A stretch of DNA of 64,000 nt. It comes from Ophiosphaerella korrae. Taxonomy: Eukaryota; Ascomycota; Dothideomycetes; Pleosporales; Phaeosphaeriaceae. Below the pieces are notes generated by a model. The model made no database searches. It was given only the letters and a program-made list of their open reading frames with translations, and was not told the origin of the DNA. The DNA lies in NCBI GenBank assembly GCA_028456385.1, contig JALNQF010000205.1:1-64000 (forward strand), read 5' to 3'. Positions 59,017-64,000 of the stretch are shown piece by piece (position 1 is the stretch's first letter; each line of letters begins with the position of its first letter). A program made the position numbers and the translations under genes.

Positions 59017-60094
59017 ATGGCCTCAGGTATGTTTAGCTTGTAAAGAAGTCTCGGAGTCACTGCTAATTGTATATGACGTAGACGATCTTGTGTGGTCCAT
59101 CATCGGAACAGACTTTTGCAGCTTCAAACTAAAGACAACCAAAGACCAAACCTTCTGTCGCAACGAGCACAATGTCTCTGGTTTCTGCAGCAAACAAGCC
59201 TGCCCGCTTGCCAACTCGCGATATGCCACAATCCGCTCGGATCCTGCCACCGGCAGCTTATACCTCTACATCAAAGCCATCGAACGAGCACATCTGCCTT
59301 CCAAATGGTGGGAGCGCATAAAACTCCCGAGCAATTACACTAAAGCGCTAGAACTAGTGGACCAGCACCTTGCATATTTCCCAAAATTCCTCGTCCATAA
59401 AAACAAGCAGCGTTTGACCCGCCTGACACAAGTCAACATTCGCATCCGAAAACTAGCAAAAGAAGAAGAGCGCTTAGGCGAAAGACTAGTTCCCCGGCTT
59501 GCCCCTAAGGTGCGACGTCGAGAAGAGGGCCGAGAGCGCAAAGCATTAGCCGCTGCCAAGGTGGAGCGCGCCATCGAGCGAGTTCTTATCGAACGTCTTC
59601 GTTCTGGAGCGTATGGCGACCGCCCGCTGAACGTCGAACCCAATGTGTGGAAGCGTGTCATGCGAGGCCTTGAGAAGGAGGGCCAGGTTGAGAGAGATGA
59701 AGACCTCGACGATGGTGTTGAAGATGAAGATGAAGAAGTCGAATATGAGAATGAAATGGAAAATGGAGTTGGGGAGGTCGAGTACGTAAGCGATATCGAA
59801 GGCGAGTCTGATGACGAGATGGAAGACTTTGAAGATTGGATTGGTGGACAGAGTCCAGATGAAGGTTCTGGTGGTGATAGCGATAGCGACGAGGGCAGTA
59901 GCAGTGAACAAGACGATGAGTCCGCCGACGAAGATACTGAAGCCCTGAAGAAAACCCTCGCCAATCTCAAGCGGAAACGACCTGCTGGGCCTCCATCCAA
60001 GCCGAAGAAGAAGCCATCCAAAGACTCCAAAGGGCCCAAACGCGAAATCGAGTACGAGATGGAGAGGGCACCAAGAGAGGCTATGCGTATATGA
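59017..60094 (+). CDS. MAK16: MAK16, 60S ribosome biogenesis protein, 2 exons, 340 aa
   Basis: Mak16 is a nucleolar factor needed for early 60S pre-ribosomes. Exon 1 (59017-59026) is only 10 nt (ATGGCCTCAG). A 55-nt intron (59027-59081; GTATGT, GCTAAT, GTAG) leads to exon 2 (59082-60094), giving MASDDLVWSIIGTDFCSFKL. The N-terminal Ribosomal L28e/Mak16 domain has the conserved Cys pattern (FCSFK, TFCRNEHNVSGFC, ACPLANSRYATI) and WWERIKLPSNYTKALELVD. The C-terminal third is acidic (EDEDEEVEYENEME) with a basic tail (KRKRPAGPPSKPKKKPSKD), typical of nucleolar proteins. The total is 1023 nt, in frame. Missing the 10-nt exon would lead to a wrong internal start. Confidence 0.93.
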
Positions 60095-60303
60095 TACCCA
60101 CCATGCCGCTAATTACATTGGAGTTTAGGGCTGACTTTGTCCATTCACTACGATGGCGCTTAGATGGCAGGTAGCCGCGGGCGAAAAGTACATTGTAGAC
60201 ACATCTCGCGCAATTCAAACGGTTGAAACAATCTTGCATAATGCACCAAAAACTTGTCTTTATACTTTCTTCCCATCTATCAATATTAATATTCTTCTAG
60301 TCA

Positions 60304-60927
60304 CTACGATTTGGCAACAGACATCATGTTCCAGCGTACATCTACTAACCTGTTGACGGAAGCACATGTCCGGTACTTCATGCGATCAACAAATCCAAGT
60401 ACACAACCAACGGGCCTCACGATACTCCAGATGTTACTGATAGCCCTCAAATATTCGTCACCACAGCGTCCTCGCCAATCGACTCGCTTTTCACGCCCCC
60501 AGAATTTCCTCAACCACCTATTACACACAATACCGTAAAAGCTCCAGACAGCAGTATATCCAAATAGGACGAGGATACTGAAAACGTCCCATACTTCCCA
60601 ACCCCCGATCCCAAACAAGTGTGAGGAATCTTCCAGGCCTCGGCCTCGTAGCGCCCGTAGATGCCACTCAAGACGAACTCACTCGCCAAGCGCCCCGAAT
60701 CGGCCGTACGCCACAGCGGAAGTATGTCACGGCCTGGAATCATAATTTCAGGCAAGGCAAGCGGAGAGAGATTGATCGCATGCGATGGATATACACTCGC
60801 CATTGTAGTCGTTGGCTGGATGGCGTTGTGCGGCCTGTGAGTCCGCAAAGTCCGGTGAGGGAGTTCCAGGTTCAGGCCGTGCAAGAGGAAGAGGAAGGGG
60901 AGGATTTGGCTTGGATGGGTAGGTCAT
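60304..60927 (-). CDS. Possible small gene, structure unresolved
   Basis: The ATG at 60925-60927 opens a Pro-rich frame (MTYPSKPNPPLPLPLARPEP) to about 60806. A possible 61-nt intron (GTATAT, CCTGAAAT, TTCCAG) continues in frame to CRDILPLWRTADSGRLASEF and EAEAWKIPHTCLG. Downstream, another frame carries a credible membrane helix (VFSILVLFGYTAVWSFYGIV) and a basic tail ending at 60304, but I could not find a splice that joins the two in phase. It may be a real two- or three-exon gene for a small membrane protein, or a relic. No family is recognised. Confidence 0.3.
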
Positions 60928-61884
60928 CTTCACAGCATTATAAGAAGTAGTGGTGTGGCGATAATTGACAGCTCAAGTTCTTGACAAAATAGTTTCTAAT
61001 GACTTTTGTAATGGTGTGAGGCATAATTATAGTTGAGAGCATCCCGTAATTGAACGAAAGACTTGTACTGCAGGTAGGCACATTAGATATTCTATGTGAG
61101 GCCACTTGGTGTGGGTCAGGATCAAATATGGTGCCAAGGTTTTTGCCTATATATCTTTTGTACTCCAAAATTGACTACTTACATGATGAAACATACAACG
61201 TAAAATAGAATCAAATCAAACCTAGCTCTTGCATATTTTCTGGGGTAGTCACGAGCCTTCCCCAGAGGTTGCCATAGTCTATCTCACGCCCACATACACT
61301 ACATGGCGTGCTCACGGATGCCAGAACTAGTGCCGAAGTACGGTCCTTTTGTGGAGCCAGCCATGTGCTCGCCTCATCACGAAACGCCTCCCGCACCTCA
61401 CCCTAAGCCAAATTGCACGACACGATCGCACCGGAACTGCCTAATCCAGAAACCCGTCCACGCATCTTCACTCAACTCACGTAAATCCGCTCAATTCCCG
61501 CGCAGTACCCGACGACCGTTGTGCCCGAGCAGCAAATCACGAACAAGGCGCCCAAAGTTGAGGTTCCGATGCCGTCGCGGCTCCGCACGACTTGCCCCCG
61601 TGGGGAAAGTAAGTGTCGATCGCTGGCGCGGCTCAAGGTACTAACGTCATAGTCTAGGTTGAGTGCACGAGATGATGCGCACCATGCACCCGGGCTGCGC
61701 TAGTTGGCCTTGGTGTGCTTGCTCGAGAGGTTATTTAATAGAAGTAGTATGCTCGCGTCGTTTGCGTAGGACCAGCAACTTGAACTTTCTTTGAAATGTG
61801 GAAGTGTTGAGAAGGGGACTTACCTCGGCTCAAACCACAGTTATATATCATATCGCGAGTTTCATTTAGCGATTGCTGGCCAGG
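60928..61884. other. Intergenic, promoter side of the MFS gene
   Basis: About 960 bp without a supported gene. A Cys/Arg/Pro-rich open frame at 61303-61644 (+) has no recognisable domain and is probably chance. Confidence 0.4.
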
Positions 61885-63870
61885 ATGAAGAAATTCTATG
61901 GCCTTAGGGGCTTGAAGCTCAATGTTGCTATTGCTATTGTTGCGGGCACGGATTTTGCTTTGTTTGGTTATGGTGAGTGATGCACTTCGCTAAATAGTCT
62001 CACCCGTTTCCTAACATTATCCCAGATCAAGGTGTCATGGGCGGTCTTTTAACGCTTCCTTCATTCGTCAAACACTTTCCTGAAATCGATACTGTAAACC
62101 CTCCTCCCGGCAGCTCACAGAGTCACGCGGCAACCATCCAAGCTATTATGGGTATGTGAAAGATCGTAAATATAAAACAACAACAACAACTAAGTGTTAG
62201 GAAGTGGGCGCGTATACTTTAGGCTGCTTTTTTGGAGCCGTTGCAACTATTTGGCTAGGAAACCTGCTCGGAAGAAAGAAAACAATTTTCTACGGGTCGG
62301 TCATTATGATCATCGGAGCTGTCCTTCAAACCTCGTCTTTTGGGCTAGCTCAGCTCATTGTGGGAAGGTGGATTACAGGATTCGGTAACGGTTAGTAACT
62401 GAGAGCGCTTTGGCTGTGGCGCAACTAATTTGAAGTCCAGGTATGAATACGAGTACAGTTCCTACATGGCAATCTGAAACATCAAAACCACATCGAAGAG
62501 GACAAATGGTCATGATAGAGGGCTCGCTCATTGTCTTCGGCGTCATGATCAGCTACTGGCTTGACCTCGGTTTCTCTTTTCTCGAACCTAGCAGCATTGC
62601 CTGGCGCTTTCCCATTGCATTCCAGATCATCCTTGCTGTCTTCGTCCTGATAGCAATTCCAGGCCTACCAGAATCTCCTCGCTGGCTTGTTCTTAAAGGT
62701 CGAAACGATGAGGCACTCGAGGTCTTGGCTGCTTTGAGCGACTTGCCGCCAGAGGACAAGAAGATTCAGCAAGAATGGATGGCAGTCAAAGACGTTGTGT
62801 TCGAGATGTCTAAAGGTGGGTTCATGGAGTGCTTCAAGATGAATCGCAATCGCAACTTTCATCGAACGGTGTTGGCGTATGTTAATCAAATGTTCCAGCA
62901 GGCAAGTCAGTCTCCCGAAATATCATTACCACAAGCTAACTAGAACATAGATCTCCGGTATCAATTTGGTAACGTACTACGCTGCAACGATCTTCGAAAA
63001 TAGTATCGGCCTTTCGCCTTTCCTTAGCCGGCTTTTGTCCGCTTGTAATGGAACTGAGTACTGGATGGCCTCATGGATTGCTATCTTCACCATCGAGAAA
63101 TTTGGGCGACGCCCATTGATGATGTTCGGCGCAGCAGGCATGTCAATATCCATGGCTATTTTGGCAGGCACAACGAGCCAAATCGGCAGTTCGAGCATGG
63201 GCATAGCTGCTGTAAGTCATATCTCCGGACACATAAACAATGTAACAGTCGCTAACAATGACCAGACCGTGTTTCTTTTTGTCTTCAATTCGTTCTTCGC
63301 CATTGGCTGGCTCGGCATGACATGGCTGTATCCTGCAGAAATCACACCTCTCAGTATTCGTGCCCCAGCCAACGCAATCTCGACAACGGTATTTACATGC
63401 CTTTTACATATTTTCGCAACGTTTGCTAACCATTCTATTTGCAGGCCAACTGGATATTCAATTTCCTAGTCGTCATGATCACGCCTCCTGCCTTTGCTAC
63501 AATCGGCTACAAGACATACATCATCTTCGCCGTCATTAACGCCGCCATGGTTCCCTCGGTATACTTCTTCTTCCCGGAAACCGCATATCGGAGCTTGGAG
63601 GAGATGGATGAGATCTTCCACAAAACGACGAACCCCTTCAATGTTGTTAAGGTCGCGAAAGAGTTGTCGCATCGGTATGATAAGAAGGGCGAACTGCTGA
63701 TTGATTATACGGATACGGAAGAAGCAAGAGAAACAGAGAGGAGACGAAGTTCAGTAGCGGGTTCTGCGTCGGGAGCTGGACTTGGGCGACATAACGGTAT
63801 TATAGCGCATGAAGAGAAGGATGGAAGCGAGTATGTTGAAAATAATAATGGCATCAGTAGAAGCTCATAG
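61885..63870 (+). CDS. MFS sugar-porter-type transporter, 7 exons, 556 aa
   Basis: This is a twelve-helix major-facilitator protein of the fungal sugar/H+ symporter type in the plasma membrane. Exons: 61885-61972, 62026-62151, 62205-62390, 62441-62901, 62951-63211, 63266-63388, 63445-63870. Signatures: ALFGYDQGVMGGLLTLPSF, GRKKTIFYGS, GRWITGFGNG, GLPESPRWLVLKGR, QMFQQISGINLVTYYAATIF, WLYPAEITPLSIRAPANAIS and the helix-12 end FFFPETAYRSLEEMDE. Introns are 49-56 nt. Intron 4 (62902-62950) is GC-AG (CAG/GCAAGT, GCTAAC, CATAG) and is required to join MFQQ to ISGIN. Intron 5 (63212-63265) is 54 nt without a stop, so it is hidden in an open frame. The total is 1671 nt, in frame. The substrate (hexose, quinate or lactose) cannot be told from sequence. 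Confidence 0.88.
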
Positions 63871-64000
63871 TGTGGCGTTGCACGAAGAATCTGAGAGATA
63901 AATGTTTCTGCCTGGATTCTATGTGACATGATCCAGGCCCTCTTTCCCTTTCCCTCGCGTTTCTCTCGTGTAAACTGATGATTCAAGAAAATCCAGTAGC

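Overview
The window comes from a filamentous ascomycete, most likely a dothideomycete (Pleosporales-like). The reasons are short introns of about 42-80 nt with GTAnGT donors, CTRAC-type branch points and YAG acceptors; typical fungal housekeeping genes (LAA1, TSC2, CSE1, MSS1, MAK16, HUS1); HET-domain genes; and an AT-rich block showing the CpA-to-TpA signature of repeat-induced point mutation (RIP). The class is inferred from general style and was not tested.

Layout. 1-11830 is an AT-rich, gene-free isochore of RIP-destroyed retrotransposons. The main element is Ty3/gypsy-like, lies on the minus strand, and still shows reverse transcriptase, RNase H-like and LTR traces. Next to it lies a gag relic of a second element. 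The base composition changes abruptly near 11830-11870 and is followed by an ankyrin-repeat gene relic (about 11990-12780). 13101-33898 is a dense, intact core block: LAA1 (AP-1 accessory HEAT protein), TACO1-type mitochondrial translation activator, PET100 (cytochrome oxidase assembly), peroxisomal ECI1-like isomerase, a mitochondrial DUF1640 coiled-coil protein, TSC2 (TORC1 brake), CSE1 (importin-alpha exporter) and an AlaX-like tRNA-editing protein. Several of these mitochondrial and trafficking genes are paired head to head or tail to tail with short spacers.

34839-47859 is an accessory island: an intact HET-domain gene, a subtilase (S8) interrupted by one frameshift, a decayed second HET gene, an NmrA-like gene, a secreted DUF1996 gene with a frame problem at one splice junction, and a glutamic-peptidase (G1) gene with an in-frame stop that also lacks the catalytic Glu. 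The contrast between damaged island genes and intact flanking genes is the clearest large-scale pattern after the RIP block.

48204-49502 carries HUS1 (9-1-1 checkpoint clamp) in six exons, including a 13-nt micro-exon. 49503-55240 holds no gene I can support. Around 55242-55990 there is a transcription-unit-like region with a TATA box, a pyrimidine-rich leader and two separate 24-nt mini-ORFs encoding the same heptapeptide, MGRGGYN, with only synonymous differences; this is the most novel-looking item. 56631-63870 returns to conserved genes: MSS1 (mitochondrial tRNA-modifying GTPase, with a 355-nt last intron that restores its catalytic C-terminus), MAK16 (60S ribosome biogenesis), an unresolved small gene, and a seven-exon sugar-type MFS transporter.

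Gene models were built by hand from reading frames, splice signals and family conservation. Every multi-exon total quoted as intact is a multiple of three. No database search was run.
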